Assembly (NCBI RefSeq): GCF_014281055.1
Contig: NZ_JACRSE010000005.1
Span: 1-64,000, forward strand
Reading direction: 5' to 3'
Length of the DNA: 64,000 nt
Source of the DNA: Fluviispira vulneris
Lineage (GTDB): Bacteria > Bdellovibrionota_B > Oligoflexia > Silvanigrellales > Silvanigrellaceae
Shown here: positions 1 through 8,467 of the stretch, in pieces
Layout: each line of letters starts with the position of its first letter
How positions within the stretch are numbered: position 1 is the first letter of the stretch
Notes under the pieces: model-generated
What the model was told of the DNA's origin: nothing
Database searches by the model: none
Seen by the model: only the letters and a program-made list of their open reading frames with translations
Program-made: the position numbers and the translations under genes

Positions 1-49
1 TAATTACTTACTCCATAACTTACGTTATGAAGATTTTTTTTCTTTTGAC

Positions 50-276
50 GGCTCGTCTTTTATCTCGAGCCCCGAAGCTTCCCTCTCTCTCGACTTGCGT
101 CGATTGAGTCAAAGCCTCTAAGGACCCGCACTCTGTTTCTGCTCTCTTCTCTTGTCAAATAACTTTACCAGTTATGCTGGGTTGTTAGACTGATTTCTCA
201 GTTTTGCTTCCCGCTGGTAAGGGATGTAGCTACAGAAACCATGATCACTTGTCAAACTTTTCTGAAAAGTTTTTTT
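50..276 (+). ncRNA. candidate structured RNA or leader upstream of dapB
   Basis: This stretch is clearly richer in G and C than the AT-rich DNA after it and has no convincing reading frame. Perfect short pairings are visible: 50-55 with 66-71, a TCGAC/GTCGA hairpin near 87-100, 135-141 with 233-239, 165-171 with 214-220, and 187-193 with 198-204. The last three nest into a rod with a large asymmetric internal bubble, and an intrinsic terminator follows at 254-276 on the plus strand. It could be a stand-alone small RNA (a 6S-like rod is one possibility) or a terminator-controlled leader for dapB. I cannot match it to a named family. The 5' end is not defined. Confidence 0.4.
254..276 (+). terminator. 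intrinsic terminator
   Basis: An 8-bp stem (254-261 with 265-272), a 3-nt loop and a following run of T make a classic rho-independent terminator on the plus strand. It lies about 125 bases before dapB, so it either ends the structured RNA or acts as an attenuator. The stem is AT-rich. Confidence 0.55.
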
Positions 277-399
277 AAATAAAATATTATTTTGTATTTT
301 CAAATACTTAAAACTGCCTCATTGCGAAGCTTTGAAAAAAGCGAATCTCGTTATATCCTCCCCACTGGTCTTGAATGTGTTAATTTATAAGGACTTTTT

Positions 400-1125
400 A
401 TGTATATTGGTTTGATTGGAGCGACTGGTCGACTTGGAACACTCACTGCAGAGATACTCGATCAAGAAAAAGCTTCCTATGTTAAGATTTCCCGAAATAT
501 GTTGGCAACCGTTGAAAATTTCAGATCTTTATTGTCTGATCTTCCTACTGATATGCTCTTACTCGACCTGAGCCTTCCTGCTGGAACATTAAATTTATGT
601 AATATAATTAATATTTTAGACACAAAGTCTCTTGAAAAGTTGTGTGCGCTCGTAATTGGAACAACGGGGCACAACGTCATAGAGAAAGAAGCTATTCAAA
701 AGTGCTCTACAAAGCTTCCTATTTGCATGGTCTCAAATTTCTCAAAGGGAATATTCTTATTTGAGCAGCTCTTAAAAGCAAAAACCACATCAGGCCTTAA
801 TGTAAGCGAACTTGCTCGAAGACTTGGCTTCGATCTCTCAATTCATGAGATTCATCATACACAAAAGAAAGATGCTCCCAGTGGAACAGCTATAACCTTA
901 GCAGATGCCTCATCTGTGAATCATGAAAGAATATCTTCTTCGCGGGTTGGAAAAGTCGTCGGTGAACATAGTCTTATATTAAGCCACAATAGTGAAAGTT
1001 TGCAAATTACGCACACAGCTCATTCACGAAGACTCTTTGCAGAGGGAGCTATTGAACTTTGTAAAAATATATATAAAAATCGACCCAAGCCAGGTCTATT
1101 GCGCACAGAAGATTTTTTTATTTAA
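400..1125 (+). CDS. dapB: 4-hydroxy-tetrahydrodipicolinate reductase
   Basis: Cytoplasmic NAD(P)H-dependent reductase of the lysine/diaminopimelate pathway, supplying cell-wall meso-DAP and lysine. The N-terminus has the Rossmann glycine motif GATGRLG (residues 7-13) and the second nucleotide-site motif GTTG near residue 87. The catalytic and substrate-binding block HH..KKDAPSGT is intact around residues 152-163. At 241 residues it is shorter than the roughly 270 usual for the family, the shortening lying before the catalytic block. Start ATG has AAGGA about 8 bases upstream. It stands alone after the structured RNA region. Identification is firm; how the leader controls it is unknown. Confidence 0.95.
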   Translation: MYIGLIGATGRLGTLTAEILDQEKASYVKISRNMLATVENFRSLLSDLPTDMLLLDLSLPAGTLNLCNIINILDTKSLEKLCALVIGTTGHNVIEKEAIQKCSTKLPICMVSNFSKGIFLFEQLLKAKTTSGLNVSELARRLGFDLSIHEIHHTQKKDAPSGTAITLADASSVNHERISSSRVGKVVGEHSLILSHNSESLQITHTAHSRRLFAEGAIELCKNIYKNRPKPGLLRTEDFFI

Positions 1126-1212
1126 TTGACTTGAACTTTAGAAGTCATTGCATAAAAATTTAAGCTAAACTATATCTTCGCTGGGATTATCCCAAATGAC
1201 TAGATACAACAA

Positions 1213-1884
1213 ATGCTGTCTTTTAATAAAGCAATTTGTAAATCTTACACTCTCACTCAATTAAGTTGTGGTTGGTATATGGAAACATTAGTACTCATAT
1301 TTAGAATTTTATTCATCGTTATTGCATCTCTTACAAGTATAATTTATATCCTATTACAGCTCTATCAAAAATTACCAAAAGTTAAATTCGAATTAGCCAT
1401 AGCAGATTACATTGTTTATTCGATAGTAAGTGTTATTTTTGGTTTTGGTACCGACTCTTATTTTGGACTTTTGGCCTTTATTCCTTTATTAATTGCAAAA
1501 ATTGCTGCAAAGAGTTTGATTGTGCCAAATAGAATCAGTGGTTCTGGTTTATGGATTGAACTTGATTGGAAAAAACTAACTCCAAAAGGTTTTGATCGCA
1601 ATGTTTCCAAACAAATACTCGATGAAATAAATAAAATGCTAAGTAGCACTCCTAATGATACACATTTTATTATTCCACGCATTTATGCACGAGTTGCTAT
1701 AGCTTTTATGATGCGTAAAATGAAAAAAGATAATCAAAAATTGCCTGCAGGGTTAACGGCTCAACAAAAAGATATGGGCATGAATCAGTTTACAACATTA
1801 GCACAAAGCATATTATCCCTTGAAGTGGGGAAGAGCGAAAAGAAAGATCTTCATATTGGTATACTTAGGATCACTCGACTCTAA
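1213..1884 (+). CDS. hypothetical inner-membrane protein
   Basis: I do not recognise the family. Two hydrophobic segments are visible, about residues 23-50 and 65-95, followed by a cytoplasmic-looking C-terminal half rich in Lys and Gln, which suggests a small membrane-anchored protein. The first ATG (1213) and an internal ATG (1279, residue 23, directly before the first membrane segment) are both possible starts; neither has a good ribosome-binding site. A 13-base palindrome (1182-1194, TGGGAT-T-ATCCCA) lies just upstream and could be an operator. The stop codon directly abuts the stop of the convergent gene at 1885. Confidence 0.6.
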   Translation: MLSFNKAICKSYTLTQLSCGWYMETLVLIFRILFIVIASLTSIIYILLQLYQKLPKVKFELAIADYIVYSIVSVIFGFGTDSYFGLLAFIPLLIAKIAAKSLIVPNRISGSGLWIELDWKKLTPKGFDRNVSKQILDEINKMLSSTPNDTHFIIPRIYARVAIAFMMRKMKKDNQKLPAGLTAQQKDMGMNQFTTLAQSILSLEVGKSEKKDLHIGILRITRL

Positions 1885-2526
1885 TTAGGATATATCTGGC
1901 AAATCAAAAAACCATTTCTCTTGCCCCTCTTCTTTCTCAAATCCAGCAATCAAAACTGAAGGAATAACGTCATTTTCAGATGAAATTGAAAGTATTTTTT
2001 CAAATTCAGCGTATTTATTTGCTGGTATATGGTTTTTAATCCACCCAAGCAAAGCATTAACAGATGTGCCAATAAGTATAATAGGTGGATTTATTTCATT
2101 GTTTAGAAGGTTGCTCAGATCCATAAGGGCATCATTTAAGGTGCCAATTTCTGGTTGTAAACCCGCATGTCTATCTAACCTTTTATCAACACAAACAGGC
2201 AAAGCCATTCTATTAGCAAGAATCTCAGATGTTTTGAGGCTTCGCATATCATTTCCTGCCAAAAGCAAAAGCTGAGGGCACAAACCAACTGAAGCTTGAA
2301 TTGCGTTGGGAAGTGAAGTGGGATCTTTAAAAGATTTCCACATATTATCTTCATTTAAAGATTTTGTTCTTGCTTCTATGTTGGATAAAAGATCTAGATG
2401 CAAGCTATCCTTTAAAAATGTGAATATTGATTCCGAGAGAGCTTCAGCACCTTGCTCACCTGTACGACTCAAATATTGGGGAGCTCCGGCTTCACCCTGG
2501 GTAAAAAATAAAAACAGTGATTTCAT
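1885..2526 (-). CDS. histidine-phosphatase-like protein lacking the RHG motif
   Basis: The N-terminus runs like a SixA/phosphoglycerate-mutase-fold protein: a short beta strand, then TQGEA where active enzymes have RHGEA, then LSRTGEQGAEAL, matching the usual LT..G..QA..L segment. A later IILIGTSVNALL matches the position of the second catalytic histidine segment but has no His. A KRLDRHAG stretch lies mid-protein. The catalytic His pair is therefore missing, implying a pseudo-enzyme or regulatory relative; the fold is my inference from pattern only. I place the start at ATG 2526 because it has a strong GGAAGGG site four bases upstream; the longer frame from 2556 lacks one. Confidence 0.6.
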   Translation of the reverse strand: MKSLFLFFTQGEAGAPQYLSRTGEQGAEALSESIFTFLKDSLHLDLLSNIEARTKSLNEDNMWKSFKDPTSLPNAIQASVGLCPQLLLLAGNDMRSLKTSEILANRMALPVCVDKRLDRHAGLQPEIGTLNDALMDLSNLLNNEINPPIILIGTSVNALLGWIKNHIPANKYAEFEKILSISSENDVIPSVLIAGFEKEEGQEKWFFDLPDIS

Positions 2527-2640
2527 ATAACCCTTCCTGAAATTCAATTGCCGCAAATAACCATTAGGATTTAACTCTCGCCACAGTCAAGCCCATGTAG
2601 TATGTTAGTGTTGGAAATCACAATACCTTCTATAAGTTGG

Positions 2641-2675
2641 ATTATTGTGCAAAATAAATATAATTTCGCAATAAT
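2641..2675 (+). promoter_or_regulatory. inverted repeat in divergent upstream region
   Basis: ATTATTGTG (2641-2649) pairs with CGCAATAAT (2667-2675), a 9-bp stem including one G-U pair, just ahead of the ribosome-binding site of the gene at 2693. It sits between divergent genes at 2526 and 2693, so an operator or a 5'-UTR hairpin are both possible. No recognised regulator motif. Confidence 0.25.
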
Positions 2676-2692
2676 ATGTTTGAGGTTCATTT

Positions 2693-3466
2693 ATGAATAA
2701 AAAAATTGAGTTTGAAAACCATTTTTCAGCTCGTGTTCTCGAAATATTCTTTCCAGAAGGATACCATATACATTCAGAGGAAGATATTTCAAATTTAAAA
2801 AACGCGTGGGTTGCAAATTTAAAATCATGGCATTCTCCCTATACATGTTTATTTGATCTTAGAGATTTTCATATATCTCAAGAACAAATCCCTGCTTTTG
2901 AAAACATGCTTAAATTTTTTAAAAATTTTTTTATGCGAAAAATAATTGGATTTTATGATGATGAATCTAAAAAACCAAATCTCAAAATAGAAATTATATT
3001 TAGTTACGACGAAGCTATTAAACACACAGGATTAGCACGAGGCAGAGGTGTTCAAAAAATTAAAGGAGATTTACGTAGCGCAATTCAAATTGATAATGAT
3101 TTTAATGCACACGTGATGGAAATAAATTTTGCTGAAAATGTTGATTTTATCTCAGCAGCAGATGTTCAAATATTAAAAGCAAAATTACAAAATATTCTCA
3201 TGATGTGGCATACACCGTATAGTGTTATGTTTAATTGTGTCAACTGCACTTTTAGTCAAGAAGCGTATAGAGAATTTACAAAAGTAGAACGATTCTTAAG
3301 AGGATTTTTTTGTAAGTCAATTATCGGCTACGCCCCAAAAGCTGAAAAAGAATCTTACCCATTTATCACGTTCCGTTCTCGCCATCTTGCCGCAGCGTCA
3401 CTTGAAAACAGTGGGATTGAATCCGGTGAAGTGGCAAACTGTTCGACACGTAAAATTGGCACATAA
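2693..3466 (+). CDS. tandem-duplicated STAS-like protein
   Basis: The protein is two copies of the same domain of roughly 85 residues. Each copy has a strand like VLEIFF or VMEINF, a helix, a WHSPY or WHTPY signature, a strand, S-Q-E, a helix, and an ending IIGF or IIGY. The beta-alpha-beta-alpha-beta order resembles a STAS (anti-sigma-factor antagonist) fold, but I see no certain phosphorylatable Ser motif. No signal peptide or membrane segment, so cytoplasmic. It is followed after 64 bases by a kinase/response-regulator-like gene and, further on, a SpoIIE phosphatase, which would fit a partner-switching pathway. Function is inferred from fold and context only. Confidence 0.6.
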   Translation: MNKKIEFENHFSARVLEIFFPEGYHIHSEEDISNLKNAWVANLKSWHSPYTCLFDLRDFHISQEQIPAFENMLKFFKNFFMRKIIGFYDDESKKPNLKIEIIFSYDEAIKHTGLARGRGVQKIKGDLRSAIQIDNDFNAHVMEINFAENVDFISAADVQILKAKLQNILMMWHTPYSVMFNCVNCTFSQEAYREFTKVERFLRGFFCKSIIGYAPKAEKESYPFITFRSRHLAAASLENSGIESGEVANCSTRKIGT

Positions 3467-3504
3467 ATTTCTGTAAAACAGGTTAAACTGAGAGCATCCT
3501 AGTT

Positions 3505-3516
3505 TTGCTTAAGCAA
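3505..3516 (+). promoter_or_regulatory. 12-base palindrome overlapping a ribosome-binding site
   Basis: TTGCTTAAGCAA is a perfect palindrome whose last two bases are the first two of the AAGGAG site of the gene at 3531. Binding of a dimeric protein or RNA pairing here could limit translation. A similar TTGC-N4-GCAA palindrome lies at 25016-25027. Confidence 0.25.
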
Positions 3517-3530
3517 GGAGCTCAAATTAT

Positions 3531-5081
3531 ATGAACGATAATTTATCTGAAAATGAAATTCTTCGTGCTTTCGTAACAAATTCAAAACAGAAGATCCAGG
3601 AACTCAATGGAGTTGCTACCATTTTAATGAAAGAAGGACCAAAACCTGAATTTTTTGATGCAATATATCGAGCGAGTTCTGCAATTAAAAATTTTGCTGC
3701 AACCTGTAATCAAAATCAAATAGTTTATTATATTGTAAGTGTAATCGATGTTCAATTTAATCAATTACGTTTAGAACGAAAAGAAATTACTGAGACAGTT
3801 AAACATGAAATAAAAGAAAATATTCAAACATTAAAAGATATGATTTTAAAACTATCAAATGATACTTCAACTAAAGAAACAGATGATGACAGCTATACAG
3901 ATATTAGTGAAAATCACCTTGGCATGTATGTTGCAATTGGTCAATTGAGTGTCTGGAGTTTTCACGACATGATGAATGCTTTTGCAAAAATACATGGATA
4001 TACAGAACTTTTAGATGACATTGTTCAGCATATCCCAAAAACATTTTCACAAGTTCATAGTGAACTGCATGTTGTTAAAGAAAAGCTTATCTCAAATACC
4101 GAATATATGACAGGAATAGTTAATCGTATTCGCTCTTTACGTGGTAAAACAAAACTTATTATGAAAGAGCATAATATTCGAAGCATTGTGCAAAAAATTC
4201 AAGATTTAACTCAACAACCTCGTAAAACTTTGCAATGGTCTACCTTACAAATTCCAAGCGTGAATGTACAAGTGGACTATATTATTTTTGAGCAGATGTG
4301 GGTTCATCTTTGGCGGCTTCTCACGGAATGGCAGATCCCTGGAAAAAGTGTACAATCCTTGTGTCTAGGAAAAATTGAAAAAAATAAATTTCCGGGCAAT
4401 CCAAAATTTAAAAACCAACTGAATTTATATATTTGGTTAGAATCTAATGATATATCTAAAGTAAATCCTGAAGAAATAAAATACAATGATAAAACAGAGC
4501 ATTCAGATATAGCAAATATCTTTTTGTACACAGCAAAAACAGCCGAACGTATTCAATGCGAAGTCTTATATGGTAAAACTTCAGATGGTGTTCCTATATT
4601 TAGAGTTTCTCTTTCATGCGATGATATTTTGCATGCAGTCTCTGAAACAACTGGAAACGCTGTTCCTCAACCACTACATGCAACCGAAGAAAATAAAAAT
4701 TTAGTTCCATTAAAATATGTTCTTATTGTTGATGATGAAAAAGATCTTCGTTCAATATTAAGTTTGAAGATAAGTAAACTAGGCTATGGCGTTTGCGCAG
4801 CTTCCACAATTCAAGAAGCTCGTGAATTAACTAAACAAAAAGATATAAAACTTATTCTATCCGATTTATATTTAAATAATGAAAGCGGAATTGAATTAAT
4901 GAAAGAATTTAAGCAAAGTTTTCCATCGACACCATTTATTTTTATTACGGGTGCAGATGCAGATGATATACCAAACTCTATCATGGAAATTATGACAAAA
5001 TATTCTTCAGGATTCTTAGCAAAGCCAATTTCTAATCAAACTTTAAAGGACATGCTTGATAAAAATTTACCACTCATCTAA
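3531..5081 (+). CDS. degenerate hybrid histidine kinase with C-terminal receiver
   Basis: Likely cytoplasmic signalling protein of 516 residues. The N-terminal 100 residues are helical and Hpt-like. Around residues 140-165 there is an H-box-like segment, FHDMMNAFAKIHGYTELL, resembling NtrB-type dimerisation domains. The following region has the length of an ATPase domain but I cannot find convincing N, G1 or G2 boxes, so kinase activity is doubtful. The C-terminal 120 residues are a complete receiver domain: the acidic DDE triad, phospho-acceptor Asp in LILSDL, Thr in FITGAD and Lys in AKPIS. It follows the STAS-like gene and precedes an outer-membrane protein gene. A phosphotransfer or scaffold role is inferred. 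Confidence 0.7.
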   Translation: MNDNLSENEILRAFVTNSKQKIQELNGVATILMKEGPKPEFFDAIYRASSAIKNFAATCNQNQIVYYIVSVIDVQFNQLRLERKEITETVKHEIKENIQTLKDMILKLSNDTSTKETDDDSYTDISENHLGMYVAIGQLSVWSFHDMMNAFAKIHGYTELLDDIVQHIPKTFSQVHSELHVVKEKLISNTEYMTGIVNRIRSLRGKTKLIMKEHNIRSIVQKIQDLTQQPRKTLQWSTLQIPSVNVQVDYIIFEQMWVHLWRLLTEWQIPGKSVQSLCLGKIEKNKFPGNPKFKNQLNLYIWLESNDISKVNPEEIKYNDKTEHSDIANIFLYTAKTAERIQCEVLYGKTSDGVPIFRVSLSCDDILHAVSETTGNAVPQPLHATEENKNLVPLKYVLIVDDEKDLRSILSLKISKLGYGVCAASTIQEARELTKQKDIKLILSDLYLNNESGIELMKEFKQSFPSTPFIFITGADADDIPNSIMEIMTKYSSGFLAKPISNQTLKDMLDKNLPLI

Positions 5082-5114
5082 GAAGTAAACGGTATTGTAT
5101 GGAAAGGAATTAAA

Positions 5115-5915
5115 ATGTTTTTTAAAAAAAAATCCCCGCAAAGAAAATCAATATCTATACTTAGCCTATCTTTTTCTTTGTTTATGACTCAAGAAATTTA
5201 TGCAACATCCCTCGATTATCAATTTACGGCACAACCATCTCAAAGTGACTATGACAATATTGTACGCCCTATTGTAAATTCCACCCGTTTTCAATTCATG
5301 TCTTTTCCTGGAGCATCGGCAGGTAGAATAATTCCACTCTCAATCTCTGTTGGAGCAGGAGCAACATATTTTGATGTTTCGAGTTCAACCAAAACGTCTT
5401 TAAGTAACTACACAAATGGCAGCGCTAATTTTCCAACATCCATCGTTTATCCTCGTATTATAGCTCAATTAGGTATACCATTTGGCTTGGATGTAGCGTT
5501 GAACTATGCACAAATACCAAATAGTAATATTGAATTATCTGGGGTCGCATTACAATATGCATTCAAGCCAAAACTATTACCACTATCGTTTGCTTTGCGA
5601 GCAGGATATACGCAAATAGCAAATTATGCACCGTTTACAGCTTCTTCTACAAATGCAGAATTATTAATTGGTTTAGCTGTTCCATTTTTGAAACCATATT
5701 TGGGTGCAGGAGCAAATTGGTCAAACGCAAGTACAAATGCAGATTTCACAAGCAATGGTGTTACAGTTCATGTTTCACAAAGTTCAGCTTGGACAGAATT
5801 TTATGGAATGGGCGGCCTTCATGTTTCCTTAATTCCGTTTATTGGAATTGATTTTAATGCACAAATTTCCAGTTCACAAACAATTTATAATGCAAAACTT
5901 TCATTAGATATTTAA
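5115..5915 (+). CDS. outer-membrane beta-barrel protein
   Basis: A signal peptide is clear: a Lys/Arg-rich start, a hydrophobic core, and a likely cleavage after YA near residue 31. The rest shows alternating short amphipathic strands with Gly, Ser, Asn and aromatic residues, as in small outer-membrane barrels, and ends with a strand-like YNAKLSLDI. At 266 residues it would form a barrel of perhaps 8 to 12 strands. No specific family is recognised. It has a good upstream AAAGGAA and lies between the hybrid kinase and the small gene at 6092. Confidence 0.65.
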   Translation: MFFKKKSPQRKSISILSLSFSLFMTQEIYATSLDYQFTAQPSQSDYDNIVRPIVNSTRFQFMSFPGASAGRIIPLSISVGAGATYFDVSSSTKTSLSNYTNGSANFPTSIVYPRIIAQLGIPFGLDVALNYAQIPNSNIELSGVALQYAFKPKLLPLSFALRAGYTQIANYAPFTASSTNAELLIGLAVPFLKPYLGAGANWSNASTNADFTSNGVTVHVSQSSAWTEFYGMGGLHVSLIPFIGIDFNAQISSSQTIYNAKLSLDI

Positions 5916-6032
5916 TCTCGCAAATTCCTCATTAAAAAAGTCAATCCAAATAAATATAAGGCATTTCTTGCCGCATTAACTATTTAACTGATGCTCCGAT
6001 CAAATATGAAGCAATAAAAGAGCCCCAGCAAA

Positions 6033-6069
6033 GGAATCTTTTATTCCAAAGAAACAAGAAGTTTCTTTG
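6033..6069 (+). promoter_or_regulatory. two adjacent hairpins in the leader of the gene at 6092
   Basis: GGAAT (6033-6037) pairs with ATTCC (6043-6047), and CAAAGAAAC (6047-6055) pairs perfectly with GTTTCTTTG (6061-6069) around an AAGAA loop. The second stem is 9 bp and ends 7 bases before the CAGGAGG ribosome-binding site. There is no T-run, so it is not a normal terminator; an RNA control element or mRNA stability hairpin is possible. Confidence 0.4.
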
Positions 6070-6091
6070 TATATGCCAGGAGGCAATTATT

Positions 6092-6421
6092 ATGATCTTT
6101 TTTACTTTACAAAAAAAGTTGCGTGAACTTGTGACTTCAAATTGCACTTTATTGTGGCTTGAAGGAGCGAAGCATGAAAGAGTTCTGAAAATTAAATTAA
6201 CAGGAAACAAGGTAATTTTAAACTTAGCAAACGAAACAACACGCGTAATAGCTTTCGAGCGCTATGCGTGTACTTCAGTCGGATTACAATTTTGGTTTCA
6301 AGGAAAAGCTGGAGTTTTATATAAATGGGAACAAGTGCCAAAATCAGGCGGATTTGACAGCATACAAAAGGAACAAAATTTACCGGATGATGAACCTCCA
6401 CCGCCCAATGTTGCAGCTTAA
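6092..6421 (+). CDS. hypothetical small protein
   Basis: 109 residues with a very good CAGGAGG site 9 bases before the ATG. The first 70 residues look like a compact, mainly beta domain, and the last 25 are acidic and Pro-rich (PDDEPPPPN). No signal peptide or membrane segment. I do not recognise the family. It is encoded 32 bases before the SpoIIE-type phosphatase gene and probably shares its transcript, so it may be an accessory of that protein. The antisense frames at this locus are regarded as shadows. Confidence 0.6.
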   Translation: MIFFTLQKKLRELVTSNCTLLWLEGAKHERVLKIKLTGNKVILNLANETTRVIAFERYACTSVGLQFWFQGKAGVLYKWEQVPKSGGFDSIQKEQNLPDDEPPPPNVAA

Positions 6422-6453
6422 GTAAAGAAGATATATTAATTTTCGGGGTTTTT

Positions 6454-8466
6454 ATGAGGTTAACTGCAAAAATACTTTCATGGATACTAGGTTCAACATT
6501 AGTAGTCATGCTTACTTTTGCAAGTTTAGCTATTTATATGCTTGAAAAAAATTTGAGAGCAGAAGCATTAAATTCACACAAACTTATTTATACATTATTC
6601 GTTCCTTCAGTTACCCGTTACTTATGGGAATTTGATATATCAGGAATCAGAGAAACTCTTTCAAATATTATCGAAAATAATTATGCTTATAAAATATATA
6701 TATTTGATTCCGATTCATCTCTTGTCACATATTTAGGAAAGGATCCTAAAAGCGAGAAAATATCTAATAATTATGATAAAAACAAAGAAAACGAAATAAA
6801 AGAAATCATCACGCCAGAGAAAAAGAAAAAGTTGGAAAATAAGCTTTTAAAAAGTGAAGAAAGCTTTTTATACCAAGACAATCTCCCAAATGAAACATCG
6901 AGAATTATCGGCAGTATGATTCACCGAAAAAAAGCCAATGCGGAACCAACTGTTATCGGTTATTTTGTGTTAGATTATTCCACTTCAAATATTGCAAATG
7001 CAATTCGTGCCATGATCCGCAATGTCGTATTTCTTGCATTAGCAATTACAGTTATGATCGTGTTTTCTATAGGACTTCTGTTAAGAAAAACTTTAATCAA
7101 TTCCATTTTAAGACTCAGTCAAGCAAGTTTAAATATCTCTCGCGGAAAATTTATAAAAATTCCGGAAAGACTTGGCAGTCGAGATGAGATGAAAGATCTT
7201 GTCAAAAACTTTAATATAATGAGCTCACAAATCGAGGAAAATCAAGATAACCTCAAAAATTTAGCGGAAGAAGGTATGAAAGTTTCCAGTACCTTTTCTA
7301 TTGAAGATCTAGGAAAACAGTTATCAGAATCTCTAGAAAAAATAGCAAAGAGAAAATTAAATACTGAGTTTTATGTTATACATTATTTATTACAATTTAC
7401 ATCGACAGAAGGTTTTCATGAAATATTAAAAGCCGATGAAACAGGTGAGGATAATTTTTTAGCGTTAGATAATATTGAAGATGAACCTCTGGGAAGAAAA
7501 AGATTCTATATCAAAGACAATGGAACAGGAGAAGTCAGTGCAATAATTCAAATTGATGATATTCGCCAGATCTATCAATTCTCCTACAATGCAGCAGAAT
7601 CAGTTTACAGTGCGATCAGAGCTCTCCAGATCAGTGTATCAAATGCGCTTGATAATATCCGATTTATTAAAGAGCAAAAGGAACAACAAAGACTCATTGG
7701 TGAGCAAGAAACAGCTCGGCTTGTACAAAATAATCTTATGCCTAAGTCAGATTTTAGAGTGATAGGTGATTTTGAATTGGCAAATCACTTTGAAGCTGCA
7801 GACAAATGCGCAGGAGATTGGTGGAATTATTATACTTTAACGAATGATAGGTTGTTACTTTTGTTAGGAGATGTGACTGGTCACGGCACAGCGAGTGCTC
7901 TCTTAACGGCAGTTGTAAAAGGGTATTGTGATTCCATTCATACACAACCATTTATAACAACCAAAGCAATCTTATCTCAACTCGACGCAGTCGTACGCAA
8001 TAGTGGAGACGGCAATAAAGTCATGACCATGTTTGCAGCAGTCCTAGATCCTATCAATAAAACTATTGAGTTTTCAAATGCAGCTCATAATTTCCCCATA
8101 ACAATTAAAAAGAAACAAGGAAAAAATACTTTGTCGAAACTCATTGCTCAAGGCAAACCACTCGGCTTTGATATGACACCGACAGCTGAACTGTCATCTC
8201 AGAATTATGAGCAAAGAAATGTAGTACTTGAAAACGGTGATGCATTGATTATATATTCGGATGGATTAATTGAAGCTCTGAATAATTCTGGCGAAGAATT
8301 TAGTGAAAAAAGATTAAAAATGATCATTCTGAATAAAGCAGAAAGTAGTGTAACAGAAATAAAAAATGAAATCATAAAAGAATTCAGAGATTTCACTTTT
8401 CCAAATAAACTTATGGATGATGTTACCTTTATAGTTTGCCGCTTTAAAAAAATAGAAGATGCTTAA
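6454..8466 (+). CDS. membrane sensor SpoIIE/PP2C-type serine phosphatase (RsbU-like)
   Basis: 670 residues. Order: transmembrane segment about residues 8-30, an extracytoplasmic sensor region to about 180, a second membrane segment about 185-210, a HAMP linker, a middle region of possible GAF type, and a SpoIIE-like phosphatase domain from about 415 to the end. Metal-binding and catalytic signatures are visible: DKCAGDWW, GDVTGHG, YSDGLIEA and DDVTF. Family members dephosphorylate STAS-domain antagonists in partner-switching pathways. The STAS-like protein at 2693 is a plausible but unproven substrate. The gene converges on the ABC-F gene with a one-base gap and no terminator between. Confidence 0.9.
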   Translation: MRLTAKILSWILGSTLVVMLTFASLAIYMLEKNLRAEALNSHKLIYTLFVPSVTRYLWEFDISGIRETLSNIIENNYAYKIYIFDSDSSLVTYLGKDPKSEKISNNYDKNKENEIKEIITPEKKKKLENKLLKSEESFLYQDNLPNETSRIIGSMIHRKKANAEPTVIGYFVLDYSTSNIANAIRAMIRNVVFLALAITVMIVFSIGLLLRKTLINSILRLSQASLNISRGKFIKIPERLGSRDEMKDLVKNFNIMSSQIEENQDNLKNLAEEGMKVSSTFSIEDLGKQLSESLEKIAKRKLNTEFYVIHYLLQFTSTEGFHEILKADETGEDNFLALDNIEDEPLGRKRFYIKDNGTGEVSAIIQIDDIRQIYQFSYNAAESVYSAIRALQISVSNALDNIRFIKEQKEQQRLIGEQETARLVQNNLMPKSDFRVIGDFELANHFEAADKCAGDWWNYYTLTNDRLLLLLGDVTGHGTASALLTAVVKGYCDSIHTQPFITTKAILSQLDAVVRNSGDGNKVMTMFAAVLDPINKTIEFSNAAHNFPITIKKKQGKNTLSKLIAQGKPLGFDMTPTAELSSQNYEQRNVVLENGDALIIYSDGLIEALNNSGEEFSEKRLKMIILNKAESSVTEIKNEIIKEFRDFTFPNKLMDDVTFIVCRFKKIEDA

Positions 8467-8467
8467 A

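Noticed and set aside
50-276. Lysine riboswitch upstream of dapB
   Set aside because: CCGAAG and CTGGGTTGT resemble parts of the L box, and dapB is a fitting target. However, the GAGGUGCG-type box and AGUA turn are not found, and the spacing between the two matching pieces is about 100 bases rather than the usual few tens.
50-276. tmRNA, RNase P or SRP RNA
   Set aside because: None of the conserved core motifs (tRNA-like CCA end, GAGGAAAGTCC, GGAAGGRAGCAGC) could be found on either strand.
5980-6210. Minus-strand frames over 5980-6509
   Set aside because: They are antisense to the small protein at 6092 and the phosphatase start, and have no good ribosome-binding sites.
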